NCBI RefSeq assembly: GCF_001427585.1
Contig: NZ_LMGY01000002.1
Location: 71,095 to 135,094 of the forward strand
Direction of reading: 5' to 3'
Length of the DNA stretch: 64,000 nucleotides
DNA from: Pseudoxanthomonas sp. Root630
GTDB lineage: Bacteria > Pseudomonadota > Gammaproteobacteria > Xanthomonadales > Xanthomonadaceae
The position numbers and the translations under genes are program-made. This document shows, piece by piece, positions 54,125 to 63,642 of the stretch. Under the pieces are notes generated by a model. That model was given only the letters and a program-made list of their open reading frames with translations, had not been told where the DNA came from and made no database searches. Position 1 is the first letter of the stretch. Each line of letters begins with the position of its first letter.

Positions 54125-54769
54125 CTATTGCTTCGTGGAGCTCCCCGGCCCGCAGGGTAATCCAGCATCGTCGTGGAATCCGTCATTCAGCGACGTCTTG
54201 CCGAATGCCAGCTGAAACAAGTCCAATGTCGCCTGAGCGTTGGGTTCAGCAGAGAGCCCAATCTGCAGCGAGTTCGCCTGAAGCATCAACTGCAAGTAGA
54301 GATCGGCATGATATTTGGCCAGCTCAACCCCTTCACGAACCAAAGCAACATGGACGAACTCCCGGCAAGGAGCAAGGTAGGCAGCCCAGAGTTCGACATA
54401 GAATCCCATGCCACTGCCCGAACGTCGAATCGTGGCACAGTAGCGACGGCACGCACTTACCTGCGCCAACTTCTGAATTTCTAGCGCGACATAGGCCAAC
54501 GCCTCATTCAGGGCGAGCATGGGCATGGGAGGTAGAACTATCAGGTGAAATCTGGAGGCGTGGGATTCCATGACTGCCGCGAACAAGCGGCCTTTGTCCC
54601 GGAAGTGCGAGTAGACGGTTGTCTTGGTATACCCGGCAATCTGCGCTATCCGGTTCATGCAGGTGTCGTCGTAGCCGGTGGCTTCAAAAGCTCGAGATGC
54701 CGCCTCAATGATGGCCGCGCGTGTCTGCTCGCGCGCACGTTCCCAGCGCAGACGATTCCCACTCGACAT
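54125..54769 (-). CDS. TetR family regulator
   Basis: A 214-residue repressor with the N-terminal helix-turn-helix RAAIIEAASRAFEATGYDDT, RIAQIAGYTKTTVYSHFRDK and the ligand domain behind it. It lies between the GH39 gene and the FadL-type gene, all on the minus strand; the 235 bases before it may carry an operator. Ligand unknown; lipids or solvents are plausible from the neighbours. Confidence 0.88.
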   Translation of the reverse strand: MSSGNRLRWERAREQTRAAIIEAASRAFEATGYDDTCMNRIAQIAGYTKTTVYSHFRDKGRLFAAVMESHASRFHLIVLPPMPMLALNEALAYVALEIQKLAQVSACRRYCATIRRSGSGMGFYVELWAAYLAPCREFVHVALVREGVELAKYHADLYLQLMLQANSLQIGLSAEPNAQATLDLFQLAFGKTSLNDGFHDDAGLPCGPGSSTKQ

Positions 54770-55004
54770 CACTCGAATCTCATGCCTGTGAGACCAGCAC
54801 GGATACTCGATGCGGCAGCCAGGGCACACCAGATGGGACGACCCATGTTCTTTAGACCTTTAAGTGGAAGTACAACCTAAGTTGAGAGCCGCCCCAGGCA
54901 CCCTTATCGATGCCTGAGGCCCGTCGGAGGCGACAATGCCGCCTGCAGCGAATGACTGCTCCCTGTGCTACACGCATCCCTTTAGAAGGCGATCCTGCGC
55001 GACC

Positions 55005-56336
55005 TCAGAAGCTGCGGACTACCGACACGCCAAGAATGTCGGTCCCGTACTCATACGTGCCGCGCAGCGTGCTTCCGGTGGCCGATCTGAGCGATATGCC
55101 CGGTTCATCCAGGAACAGGTGGGTGTAGCCCAGGCTGTATTCCCACACTTGATCCGGCTTCCAGGTCGCGCCAACAGACAGCCATTTGCGGCGGACGTCA
55201 GGCACTCGGACATCACGCACCTCGCTGGACACTGGAGACTCGTCGGAGGCGACGCCGGCGCGCAGCGTCCACTGGTGACTAAGCTTGTACTCGGCTCCCA
55301 ATGAGACAAACGTACTGTCGTGATAGCCGAACTCAAGTACTTGGTCAGGCTGGCTTGATTCGAAGTCAAGCCGCACATCCTTGAATTTCCCCCAGGCGGT
55401 TCTGGTCACGTCTCCCATGATCGTCCAGCGATCGCCAATCTCATGGGAGAAACTCGCCGTGAGTGTTGCAGGCAACTTCAGCTCGGTGGCCGCACGGGTA
55501 TCCGTGAACCAGCCCGGCCTAGCGACCGCCATCACTGCCGCCACGTTGGGCGGAACATCAAACCTCATGTCCACGTCATCGATCTCGTGCTTTACCTCGG
55601 ACCGATAGGCGATACCAATGTGCGTGTGGTCAGTCGGACAGAACAGTCCACCAACCGTGAACCCCCACTCGGTGTTGCTTCCATCCAGCTTGGTGTAACC
55701 ATCGGCCGAAGTGGGCGCGAAGCCGGGCACGCCTGTGGCAGCCAACATGGCGCCAAAATCGATTGCGTTTTCGATCTTTGCTTCCGCACGCTCAATGAAA
55801 ATGGAGCCACCGAAGGAGACGTACGGGCTCACGTCGTATGACAATGACATCCCAAGATCAACGGCCTGGAGCTCGGTGTAAACACCGTGGTAGCGACCCA
55901 TCCAGTTGCGGTCATAATCCGTCGAGAACCCAAATGGCGCGGTGAGCGACATGCCGAAATGCGTGCGCTGGCCCATCGGCGTATAGAAATAGGCAGCCGG
56001 CACGGCGCCTAGCTTACCGGCATCCCCGCCGTCTCCTCCGGAGAGCGGACGACCCAGCGCATCGCTACCCGTGCCTTGGAAGTCCATCGAGTAGTCCACC
56101 GCCGTCAGGTCGACCTGCAGTAGCCGTCCATCCAGCAGCCGCATGGCGGCTGGATTATCGGCGATGACTGCAGCGTCGCCTGGCGCGCTGATGGAGCCGG
56201 CGAACGAGCGTCCTAATGCCTTTGCGCTCTTTTCCTTCAATTGAAATGCAGCTGCACGGCCCTCTACGGGCGCCAGAATGCTGACAACGGCAATCGCCGA
56301 GACAATGGCACAAGACAGCTTGTTTCTTACGTTCAT
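55005..56336 (-). CDS. FadL/TodX-type outer membrane channel
   Basis: A 443-residue outer membrane protein with a signal peptide (cleaved after VEGRAAA) and the FadL hallmark FQLKEKSAKALGRSFAGSIS...AADNPAAM near the mature N-terminus, followed by 14 predicted beta strands and a terminal phenylalanine. Such channels admit long-chain fatty acids or aromatic hydrocarbons. The neighbours (MFS, SDR, RND efflux) suggest uptake and handling of a hydrophobic compound. Confidence 0.92.
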   Translation of the reverse strand: MNVRNKLSCAIVSAIAVVSILAPVEGRAAAFQLKEKSAKALGRSFAGSISAPGDAAVIADNPAAMRLLDGRLLQVDLTAVDYSMDFQGTGSDALGRPLSGGDGGDAGKLGAVPAAYFYTPMGQRTHFGMSLTAPFGFSTDYDRNWMGRYHGVYTELQAVDLGMSLSYDVSPYVSFGGSIFIERAEAKIENAIDFGAMLAATGVPGFAPTSADGYTKLDGSNTEWGFTVGGLFCPTDHTHIGIAYRSEVKHEIDDVDMRFDVPPNVAAVMAVARPGWFTDTRAATELKLPATLTASFSHEIGDRWTIMGDVTRTAWGKFKDVRLDFESSQPDQVLEFGYHDSTFVSLGAEYKLSHQWTLRAGVASDESPVSSEVRDVRVPDVRRKWLSVGATWKPDQVWEYSLGYTHLFLDEPGISLRSATGSTLRGTYEYGTDILGVSVVRSF

Positions 56337-56414
56337 GCTTCCCCCCGTTGAATTGATTGGCTAGTTGTTCGGTTCCACAGACGCGGTACGCTTGCGCTGG
56401 GTCGGTAGATCGCG

Positions 56415-57821
56415 CTATTGACGCGGTAGCGCCTTGATACGCATGCAAAAGGTCGCCGTAAGCAATGCCAGCGCGATATGACACAGGTAGACGGCATCGA
56501 AGTCCGCGCGCTGTAGATTCGTGCCACCGAGCAGCAACACGGTGATGGCAACACCCATGACAGATCCAATCTGACGTATCGCCTGATTGACGGCGGCGCC
56601 CACCGCGTAGCGCTCGGCGGGCAACTGACCCACTGCTGCACCTGAGAGCGAGGGCATCACCATGCCCACAGCGATACCGCCCACAAGCAGACCTGGTAGC
56701 CAATGCGTTAGATAGGCTGGCTCCGCGCCGGGAACCCGCAGGAACCACAATGCGCTGGCTGCATGGATCAGGCAGCCGAGGACCAGAAGCGCGCGGTACC
56801 CATGCCGGCTTGCTATCCGGCCCGATATGGCAGCCGCCGGAATCACGATCAAAGGCCCCGGCGCGATTGCCAGCCCCGCCAGAGCCAACGGGTAGCTCCA
56901 GATGGTCTTCATGTAGAAGAAAAAGGAGAAGAACATCATGGAGAAGACTGCGCCAAAGCTCAGCGTGGCGAGGTTGACGTAGCGATAGGTGCGGCTCTTG
57001 AACAGACCTGGATCAACCATCGGCTGGCTGCTCACTCGAGACCATGCAACGAAGGCGATCATGCTCACCAGCCCTATTCCCGCCACGGCTAGAAGCTCAG
57101 GCTGCGTCCAGCCCGGCGCGTTTGCTTGCACGATGGACAGCGCGACCGCTGCTATCGCAGTGATCAGAAGCCCCATGCCCAACAGGTCCAAAGAGCGAGG
57201 CGTGGTCGGCTGGCAACCTTCTGTGAGTACTCTTGCGCCGCGCCACAGCGCGAAAGCGGCCAACGGGACATTCAAGTAGAACGCCCATCGCCACCCGGCC
57301 GAAGCGACCACAAAGGCCCCGAGACTGGGCCCAACCGCCGCCGCTAGACCACCCACCGCCCCCCAAAGGCTGATGGCAACAGCGCGCTTGTCCTGCGGGA
57401 ATGCGGCAAGCACCAGAGACAACGAGGCAGGTGTCAGCAGAGCGGCGCCGACAGCCTGGATGACACGCGCGGCAACGAGCCAGCCGACATCAAAGGCCAG
57501 ACCACAACCGACCGAGCCCAACAGGTACAACGAGATACCAGAAATGAATACTTTCTTGCGTCCGTGCCCATCGGCCAACCTTCCCGCCGGAACTAACAGT
57601 GCCGCATAGACCACCGTGTAAGCATTGAGTACCCACGAGACATCAGCCGCAGATGCCTCCGGGAAACCAGCGCGAAGCGCACTAAATGCCGCAAACAGCA
57701 AGGTGCCGTCCATCGATACGGCGAACATCGACAGGCTAACGACCCCGAATACCGCCCAGGGCGAGCCGCTCTTCAGGGATACGCTAGGCTCTTCTTGGCT
57801 GGTGCGTGCGGGGATCGACAC
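56415..57821 (-). CDS. MFS transporter, DHA2/EmrB-like 14-segment family
   Basis: A 468-residue drug/proton antiporter with about 14 membrane segments. MFS motifs are present: AGRLADGHGRKKVFISG between segments 2 and 3, ARVIQAVGAALLTPASLSLV and GPSLGAFVVASAGWRWAFYLNVP (antiporter motif C region). No ATG begins the coding part; GTG 57821 with GAGAG upstream is taken, but the start is uncertain. It follows the SDR gene on the same strand. Confidence 0.85.
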   Translation of the reverse strand: MSIPARTSQEEPSVSLKSGSPWAVFGVVSLSMFAVSMDGTLLFAAFSALRAGFPEASAADVSWVLNAYTVVYAALLVPAGRLADGHGRKKVFISGISLYLLGSVGCGLAFDVGWLVAARVIQAVGAALLTPASLSLVLAAFPQDKRAVAISLWGAVGGLAAAVGPSLGAFVVASAGWRWAFYLNVPLAAFALWRGARVLTEGCQPTTPRSLDLLGMGLLITAIAAVALSIVQANAPGWTQPELLAVAGIGLVSMIAFVAWSRVSSQPMVDPGLFKSRTYRYVNLATLSFGAVFSMMFFSFFFYMKTIWSYPLALAGLAIAPGPLIVIPAAAISGRIASRHGYRALLVLGCLIHAASALWFLRVPGAEPAYLTHWLPGLLVGGIAVGMVMPSLSGAAVGQLPAERYAVGAAVNQAIRQIGSVMGVAITVLLLGGTNLQRADFDAVYLCHIALALLTATFCMRIKALPRQ

Positions 57822-57915
57822 GACGGTTCGGCTCTCATCGGGTGCTTCGAGGGGCTTTGAGTAGTCTTTCAGTGCGCCCCGGCGATGCGGTGCGCACCGG
57901 CTGGACGCGCTTGGG

Positions 57916-58725
57916 TCACGCCAGGCCGAAGGTCCGACGCAGACTTGCATCCACCGGCTTGAAGGGCATGAAGCGCCGAAGCTTGGCCAGTAGCGATGCT
58001 TGGCCTTTGGGTGTGCGCCGCATCTGCCAGCCACCCAGTACTGCTTCCATGATCGTGTCTGCCACCAAGGCCGCATCGGGCGCCTCAGTAGAGGCGCGAC
58101 CGATAGCGTCGATTGCACGATCACGCTCCCGGTCGTACTCGGTCACTGTGCTCTGCACGAGCCGCGTGTTCGACTTGAAATTCGTGTTTGTAAAGGACGG
58201 CTGCACCAGCGTCACCCTGACCCCGAACTGCCGCAGTTCGTGATCCAGGCTCTCCGACAAACCCTCTACCGCATGCTTACTTGCGGAGTAGACGCCCATG
58301 TAGGGCGCCGGAAGAAATCCCAGCACGGAGCTTACGTTGAGGATTTTCCCAGAGCGCTGGGAGCGCATGTGAGGCAATACGGCGCGGATCACCCTCATCA
58401 CGCCAAAGACATTCGTATCAAAGAGATCCTCGGCCTCATCAATGGACGTCTCCTCCACGGAGCCCACCAGATTCTGGCCAGCGCTGTTCACGAGGACATC
58501 GATCCTGCCTTCCTTCGAGATGATGCTAGCGACGGCGTGATCGACACTTGCCTGCACACGCACATCAAGCTGCACCAGCGTCACCCCTTTTACAGGCTCC
58601 GCGTGTTCAAGTTGACGTACGCTGCCGTACACCGTGAACCCCTCGTCTGCCAGGGCCCTGGCGCTTGCTCGTCCAATGCCGGATGAGACGCCAGTGACAA
58701 GAACGACTTTCTTCTTCATCTTCAC
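57916..58725 (-). CDS. Short-chain dehydrogenase (SDR)
   Basis: A 269-residue classical SDR: TGVSSGIGRASARALADEGF, NSAGQNLVGSVEE, catalytic S in LNVSSVLGFLP, Y-x-x-x-K (YSASKHAV) and QPSFTNTNF. It resembles SDRs acting on steroids, retinoids or fatty acyl substrates. The ATG lies 26 bases after the RND permease stop, so it is probably in the efflux operon. Confidence 0.9.
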   Translation of the reverse strand: MKMKKKVVLVTGVSSGIGRASARALADEGFTVYGSVRQLEHAEPVKGVTLVQLDVRVQASVDHAVASIISKEGRIDVLVNSAGQNLVGSVEETSIDEAEDLFDTNVFGVMRVIRAVLPHMRSQRSGKILNVSSVLGFLPAPYMGVYSASKHAVEGLSESLDHELRQFGVRVTLVQPSFTNTNFKSNTRLVQSTVTEYDRERDRAIDAIGRASTEAPDAALVADTIMEAVLGGWQMRRTPKGQASLLAKLRRFMPFKPVDASLRRTFGLA

Positions 58726-58751
58726 TTCCTGCTCTAGTAGTTGATAACGCT

Positions 58752-61700
58752 TCAGTGCGCCGCATCCAACGCGGGCGAGGTTCTGTCAGCAGGTGAGACT
58801 GGCTTGATCTTGAACCAGATCGAATACATGGCCGGCAGGAAGACCAGCGTCAGGACAGTTCCTGCAAGAGTGCCGCCGATCAGGGTGTAGGCCAGCGTCC
58901 CCCAGAACACCGAGTGCGTCAGGGGAATGAAGGCCAAGATGGCGGCAAGCGCTGTCAGGATCACCGGACGCGCGCGCTGCACCGTTGCCTCGACCACGGC
59001 GTCAAACGAGCTCAATCCTTCCTGTTCGTTGTGATGAATCTGCCCGATCAGAATCAGCGTGTTTCGCATCAGGATTCCCGACAGCGCGATCAAGCCGACC
59101 AAAGCATTGATGCCGAATGGCTGCTGGAAGACGATCAGTGTGGGCACCACACCGATCAGGCCGAGCGGACTGGTGGCGAAGACCATGATCATCGCCGCGA
59201 TCGAGCGCACCTGGAGGATGATGATGAGCAGGGTGAGCGCAATCATGATGGGGAAAAGCGGCAGCATTGCAGTTGTCGCCTTGCCCGCCTCCTCAATCGA
59301 ACCCGCTTGCTCGATTCGGTAACCCGATGGCAGTTTCTCGATGACGGGCTTCAGCTCACCCAGTACCGCCGTGGAAACGTCGGGTGGCTGCAAACCCTCT
59401 GCGATATCACCGCGCACTGTGATGGTCGGCGTACGATCCCGGCGACGGAGGATGGGATCCTCCATGCGGATCTCCACGGCGCCCACCTGAGAGAGAGGTA
59501 TCCGCTGCCCACCGGCTCCCACCAAAGTGAAGTCGGCGATCTTTGCTGGATCCAGGCGTGTGTCGCCCGCGGCACGACCGACCACCTGTACCGAGCGAAT
59601 GTCCTCTCTCACTTCGGTAAGCGGGGCACCACTGAGCAGGAATTGCAACTGCAATCCCACGGAGCTGGAGGTCAAACCGACGGCGTTGAGACGATCCTGA
59701 TCAAGCGCAAAGTGCAGCGTGGGAACCCGAGGACCCCAGTCGGTATTGACCGTTCGCATCATGTCGTTCTTGCGCATGATGCTTTCGACTTCGGCTGCGA
59801 TTTCGCGAAGCTTATTGGGGTCTGGGCCCATGACACGGTAGGCCACAGGGAACGGTGAAGGAGGACCGAACACGATCTGAGTAACCCGCACCTGCGCTTC
59901 AGGGGCCAGCCCCTTCGCGATCGCCTCGCGCAGCCTGAACTTGAGCGCTTCTCGCTCCTTGTCATCGCCTGCCAGCACGACAATCTTGGCGAACGATGGG
60001 TCAGGCAGCTCCGGCGCCATCGCCAGGAAGAAGCGCGGAGCACCCTGCCCTATGTAGGCCGTGACGATGCGCGCCTCTTCCTGTTTGGCGAGCCATGCCT
60101 CGACTTTCGCCGCCGCAGCACTGGTCTGCTGGATGGATGTTCCGTAGGGCATCTGAACTTCGACCAGCACCTCAGGCCTGTCAGATGTGGGAAAGAACTG
60201 CTTCTTGACCGCGCCCATGCCAACAACGGCCAGCACGAACAGTCCCACCACCGCGCCGGCGACCAGCCACTTGCGAGCGATAACACGTGCCAGCAGCTCC
60301 CGGAAGCGGTTGTAGTTACGGGTGTTGTAAATGGCCTGATGTCCGCCTTCCACCTTCTTGATGTCCGGCAGCAGCTTTACACCGAGATAGGGGGTGAAGA
60401 CGACCGCCACCACCCAGGACACGATGAGTGCGATGCCGACGATCCAGAACATGTTGCCGGTGTATTCGCCCGCGGTAGACCGCGCGAAACCGTTGGGCAT
60501 GAAGCCGATGGCGGTGACCAGGGTGCCGGACAGCATGGGCGCGGCGGTGTGGCTCCAGGCGTAGGCGGAAGCCGCCACACGGCTATACCCCTCCTCCATC
60601 TTCACGACCATCATTTCGATGGCGATGATGGCGTCGTCCACCAGCAACCCCAACGCCAGGATAAGCGAGCCCAATGTGATGCGATCGAAGTTCTTGCCGG
60701 TGGCCGCCATGATCACGAACACGGCAGCCAGCGTTAGAGGTACCGCGGCAGCGACCACAATGCCCACGCGCCAGCCCATGCTGATGAAGCACACCAGCAT
60801 CACCACAAGTAGGGCCACGAAGAACTTGACCATGAACTCATCGACTGCCGAGCTGATGTTCACGGCCTGATCGGTGACTTTGCTGAGCGAGACTCCCAAC
60901 GGGAGCTGGGAATTTATCTTGCTGACTTCTGACTCCAAAGCCTTACCGAGATCCAGGCCGTTCCAGTCATCGCGCATGATTACGCCCAGCAAGAGCGCGG
61001 GCTCGCCGTTGTTACGAACGAGAAAGGTGGCCGGATCCTCGTAGCCACGCTCCACCGTAGCAACATCCGATAGTTTCAACGTACGCCCTTGAGCCACGAT
61101 CGGTGTTTGGCGGATCTTCTCCAAACTGTCGAAGGCGCCCTCGACGCGGACCAAAACCTGCGGGCCGCGGGTCTCGATCGAGCCTGCGGGTGTGAGCACG
61201 TTCTGGCTATTGAGCGCGGCGAAGATCTCCTGGGGGCTTATGCCCACAGTGGCCAGTCGATCGTGGGAGAACGAGACGAAGATGCGCTCGGGCTGCTCGC
61301 CAATGATGTTGACCTTCTTGACCCCAGGCACGTGCAGCAGCTGTTGGCGCAGTGCCTCGGCGTCACGCACCAGCAACCGTTGCGGCTCGCCCTTCGCTTT
61401 GAGCGCGAAGAGTGCGAATGTCACATCGGCATATTCGTCATTGAGAATTGGCCCAATCACCCCAGCAGGCAGTCTCTTTGACTCGTCCCCGAGCTTCTTC
61501 CGGGCTTGATAGAACTCTTCCTGGACCTGCGAGGGCGGTGTGGCGTCGCGCAAGGACACCATCGTGAAGGCCAGCCCAGGACGGGTATAGGTCTCCGAGC
61601 GGTCATACCACCGGAGCTCCTGCAAGCGCTTCTCAAGCGGCTCGGCCACCAGATCCTGCATCTCCTGGGCGGTGGCGCCAGGCCAGGCGCTGACCACCGT

Positions 61701-61850
61701 CATCTGCTTGATCGTGAACGGCGGATCCTCAGCCCTGCCCAACTGGAAGAACGCAAGAATGCCCGCCGCTGAGATCAGGAACAGCAGGAAGACGGTGATC
61801 GAACGCTCTCGGACGGCAAGGGACGAAAGATTGAATCGCCCTTCGCTCAT
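58752..61850 (-). CDS. RND efflux permease (HAE1-type)
   Basis: A 1032-residue inner membrane pump of the AcrB/MexK class with twelve membrane segments and two large periplasmic loops. Visible: ERSITVFLLFLISAAGILAF, LILALGLLVDDAIIAIEMMV (segment 4 with the proton-relay aspartates), GALKPVIEKLPSGYRIEQAG and the second-half segments ending in VLTLVFLPAMYSIWFKIKP. It exports solvents or drugs with the membrane fusion lipoprotein encoded directly upstream (ATGA overlap). No outer membrane channel gene is present; a chromosomal TolC must serve. Confidence 0.94.
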   Translation of the reverse strand: MSEGRFNLSSLAVRERSITVFLLFLISAAGILAFFQLGRAEDPPFTIKQMTVVSAWPGATAQEMQDLVAEPLEKRLQELRWYDRSETYTRPGLAFTMVSLRDATPPSQVQEEFYQARKKLGDESKRLPAGVIGPILNDEYADVTFALFALKAKGEPQRLLVRDAEALRQQLLHVPGVKKVNIIGEQPERIFVSFSHDRLATVGISPQEIFAALNSQNVLTPAGSIETRGPQVLVRVEGAFDSLEKIRQTPIVAQGRTLKLSDVATVERGYEDPATFLVRNNGEPALLLGVIMRDDWNGLDLGKALESEVSKINSQLPLGVSLSKVTDQAVNISSAVDEFMVKFFVALLVVMLVCFISMGWRVGIVVAAAVPLTLAAVFVIMAATGKNFDRITLGSLILALGLLVDDAIIAIEMMVVKMEEGYSRVAASAYAWSHTAAPMLSGTLVTAIGFMPNGFARSTAGEYTGNMFWIVGIALIVSWVVAVVFTPYLGVKLLPDIKKVEGGHQAIYNTRNYNRFRELLARVIARKWLVAGAVVGLFVLAVVGMGAVKKQFFPTSDRPEVLVEVQMPYGTSIQQTSAAAAKVEAWLAKQEEARIVTAYIGQGAPRFFLAMAPELPDPSFAKIVVLAGDDKEREALKFRLREAIAKGLAPEAQVRVTQIVFGPPSPFPVAYRVMGPDPNKLREIAAEVESIMRKNDMMRTVNTDWGPRVPTLHFALDQDRLNAVGLTSSSVGLQLQFLLSGAPLTEVREDIRSVQVVGRAAGDTRLDPAKIADFTLVGAGGQRIPLSQVGAVEIRMEDPILRRRDRTPTITVRGDIAEGLQPPDVSTAVLGELKPVIEKLPSGYRIEQAGSIEEAGKATTAMLPLFPIMIALTLLIIILQVRSIAAMIMVFATSPLGLIGVVPTLIVFQQPFGINALVGLIALSGILMRNTLILIGQIHHNEQEGLSSFDAVVEATVQRARPVILTALAAILAFIPLTHSVFWGTLAYTLIGGTLAGTVLTLVFLPAMYSIWFKIKPVSPADRTSPALDAAH

Positions 61851-62947
61851 GGCTGTGCTCCAGCGTGCGCGGTCCGTTCGCTCATCGGAACGACCACCTG
61901 GCCGTTCTTAACGAGATGGGCGCCAATCGCCACGACCTGAGTGCCCGTGCGCAGATTGCCTTTGACCCGCGCCATCTCGGCCGTGATCTCCAGCACCTGG
62001 ACCGGGCGCCAGACAGTTTTTGTCGGCTTGCCTTCCAGCACCCACACTCCCGTCCCTTTTCCGGGATCGAACAGTGCACCAATCGGTACCTGCAGCCCCT
62101 CTGTCGACGTCGCGCCGCTTTCGATGTCAACCGTGACAGTGGCTCCCAAGGGCGCATCTGCGAGCACCCCATCGAGGACATATCGCGCCTCGTAGGTACG
62201 CGTCAGAGGATCGGCAGCATCTGAGAGCTGTCGAAGCTTCGCGGGCACAGGACCTCTGCTGTCGCCATAGAGCATGGCGCGCCCTGTCGACCCCAATGCG
62301 GGCCGGAGCGTCTCTGGAAGATGGACGATGGCTTCCCGGTCTCCGGTGCGCGCCAGGCGAACGACAGGCTGGCCGGCGTTGACCACTTGTCCAGGCTCGG
62401 CGAGCGTCTCCATGACCACGCCGTCAGCGTCAGCCAGAAGCTCTGCGTACTGATTGGCGTTGTTGGCCACCTGGGCTTGAGCGCGTGCGGCAGCCAACTG
62501 TGCTCTTGCCGCGTCGGCAACCGCCTTGCTTTGATCGTAGGACGAGGCCGACACCGCGCCCGTGCCCACAAGGGTGCGGTAGCGCGCCTCATCGGCGATG
62601 GCTCGGGTGGCCTGTGCCTGCGCAGCCAGAACAGCTTGCTGCTGCGCTTGAGCAGCAAGCCGCAGATCCGACGGATCGATCCGCATCAGGACCTGGCCTC
62701 GCCGGACCGTCTGGCCAGCATCCACGAGCCGCTGGGACACCTTTCCTGAAACGCGAAAGCCCAGATCGCTCTGCACACGAGCAGCGACGGTGCCGGTAAA
62801 CGACCGAGACCCGGTATCAGCTCCTTTCACGGTCGCCGTGCGAACCAAGGGCGCTTCGGTGCGAGGGTCTGCGCTGGACTGCCCTCCGCACGCGGCGAGA
62901 GCGACTGTCAGTACACCAATTAACGAATTATTAACAATCTTGAGCAT
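61847..62947 (-). CDS. RND membrane fusion (adaptor) lipoprotein
   Basis: A 366-residue periplasmic adaptor: lipobox LTVALAACGGQ (C20), FTGTVAARVQSDLGFRVSGK, a lipoyl-type hinge, a long helical hairpin (LRLAAQAQQQAVLAAQAQAT...ADAARAQLAAARAQAQVANN) and beta-barrel strands to the end. It links the permease to the outer membrane channel. The start overlaps a palindromic operator region 41 bases upstream and its stop overlaps the permease start. Confidence 0.92.
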   Translation of the reverse strand: MLKIVNNSLIGVLTVALAACGGQSSADPRTEAPLVRTATVKGADTGSRSFTGTVAARVQSDLGFRVSGKVSQRLVDAGQTVRRGQVLMRIDPSDLRLAAQAQQQAVLAAQAQATRAIADEARYRTLVGTGAVSASSYDQSKAVADAARAQLAAARAQAQVANNANQYAELLADADGVVMETLAEPGQVVNAGQPVVRLARTGDREAIVHLPETLRPALGSTGRAMLYGDSRGPVPAKLRQLSDAADPLTRTYEARYVLDGVLADAPLGATVTVDIESGATSTEGLQVPIGALFDPGKGTGVWVLEGKPTKTVWRPVQVLEITAEMARVKGNLRTGTQVVAIGAHLVKNGQVVVPMSERTAHAGAQP

Positions 62948-62987
62948 ATGTGTCCCGCCGGTCTGGCCTCGGCGGGCACTCTGCTCC

Positions 62988-63015
62988 TAGTGACCAATAT
63001 AGTCAATAGTCACTA
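62988..63015. promoter_or_regulatory. Palindromic operator upstream of the RND operon
   Basis: TAGTGAC (62988-62994) and GTCACTA (63009-63015) form a 28-base inverted repeat around an AT-rich centre containing AATATAGTCAATA. It lies between the TetR gene and the efflux genes, where such a repressor normally binds. Confidence 0.65.
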
Positions 63016-63024
63016 CCGTTGGGT

Positions 63025-63642
63025 CTAGGGGGACAAACTTCGCAGCACCAAGCTGGAGAGACTCGCTGGCGCCTGCTCTGTGAATTCTAAGCTGTGCTGA
63101 AGCAGCAAGGGGTTCAGATAAGGGCGCAGAACCAGATAGATCGAATTGGTAGTCTCGTCCAGCGGCGTCTTGCGCTCGAACTCTCCGGAATCCCTGCCTT
63201 CCTGCAGGATTTGCTGCAGCAGCCCACGGACGCGCCCCTCGTAAGAAATGACCGATTGCCAACGCTCGCCGGCTGCTGACGCGGCGATCTCGTAGAGCTT
63301 GCGATCCTGGAAGAACAGCCTCTGACTGGCGTCTACCGAGGCTTTGAACATGCGCCTAAGCTTTTCCGCAGGCTGGTCGGCCTGCCGAACGGCTTGACTG
63401 ACTTCCGCCTCGATCTGAGCCAGGCAGTTAGTGCAGATCATCTCGCCAATGGCCTGCTTGGACTCGAAAAACTTGTAGACGTAGGCCTTGGAGAAGCCGA
63501 CGGCCTTTGCAAGATCCGAGACCGTCGTCTTCTCGTAGCCATAGCGACTGAAATGCTCTGTTGCCGCGGCGACAATCTGGTCGCGGATTTCATGCTCGAC
63601 AGGGCCACGGGATGCGCTGGCAACGTTGGTAGAAGCGTTCAT
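63025..63642 (-). CDS. TetR family regulator of the efflux operon
   Basis: A 205-residue AcrR/TetR regulator: RDQIVAAATEHFSRYGYEKT and DLAKAVGFSKAYVYKFFESK form the DNA-binding region; the C-terminal domain is ligand-specific. ATG 63642 is preferred to the earlier MP- start. It sits immediately upstream of the RND operon on the same strand, with a palindrome between, so local repression is likely. Confidence 0.9.
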   Translation of the reverse strand: MNASTNVASASRGPVEHEIRDQIVAAATEHFSRYGYEKTTVSDLAKAVGFSKAYVYKFFESKQAIGEMICTNCLAQIEAEVSQAVRQADQPAEKLRRMFKASVDASQRLFFQDRKLYEIAASAAGERWQSVISYEGRVRGLLQQILQEGRDSGEFERKTPLDETTNSIYLVLRPYLNPLLLQHSLEFTEQAPASLSSLVLRSLSP

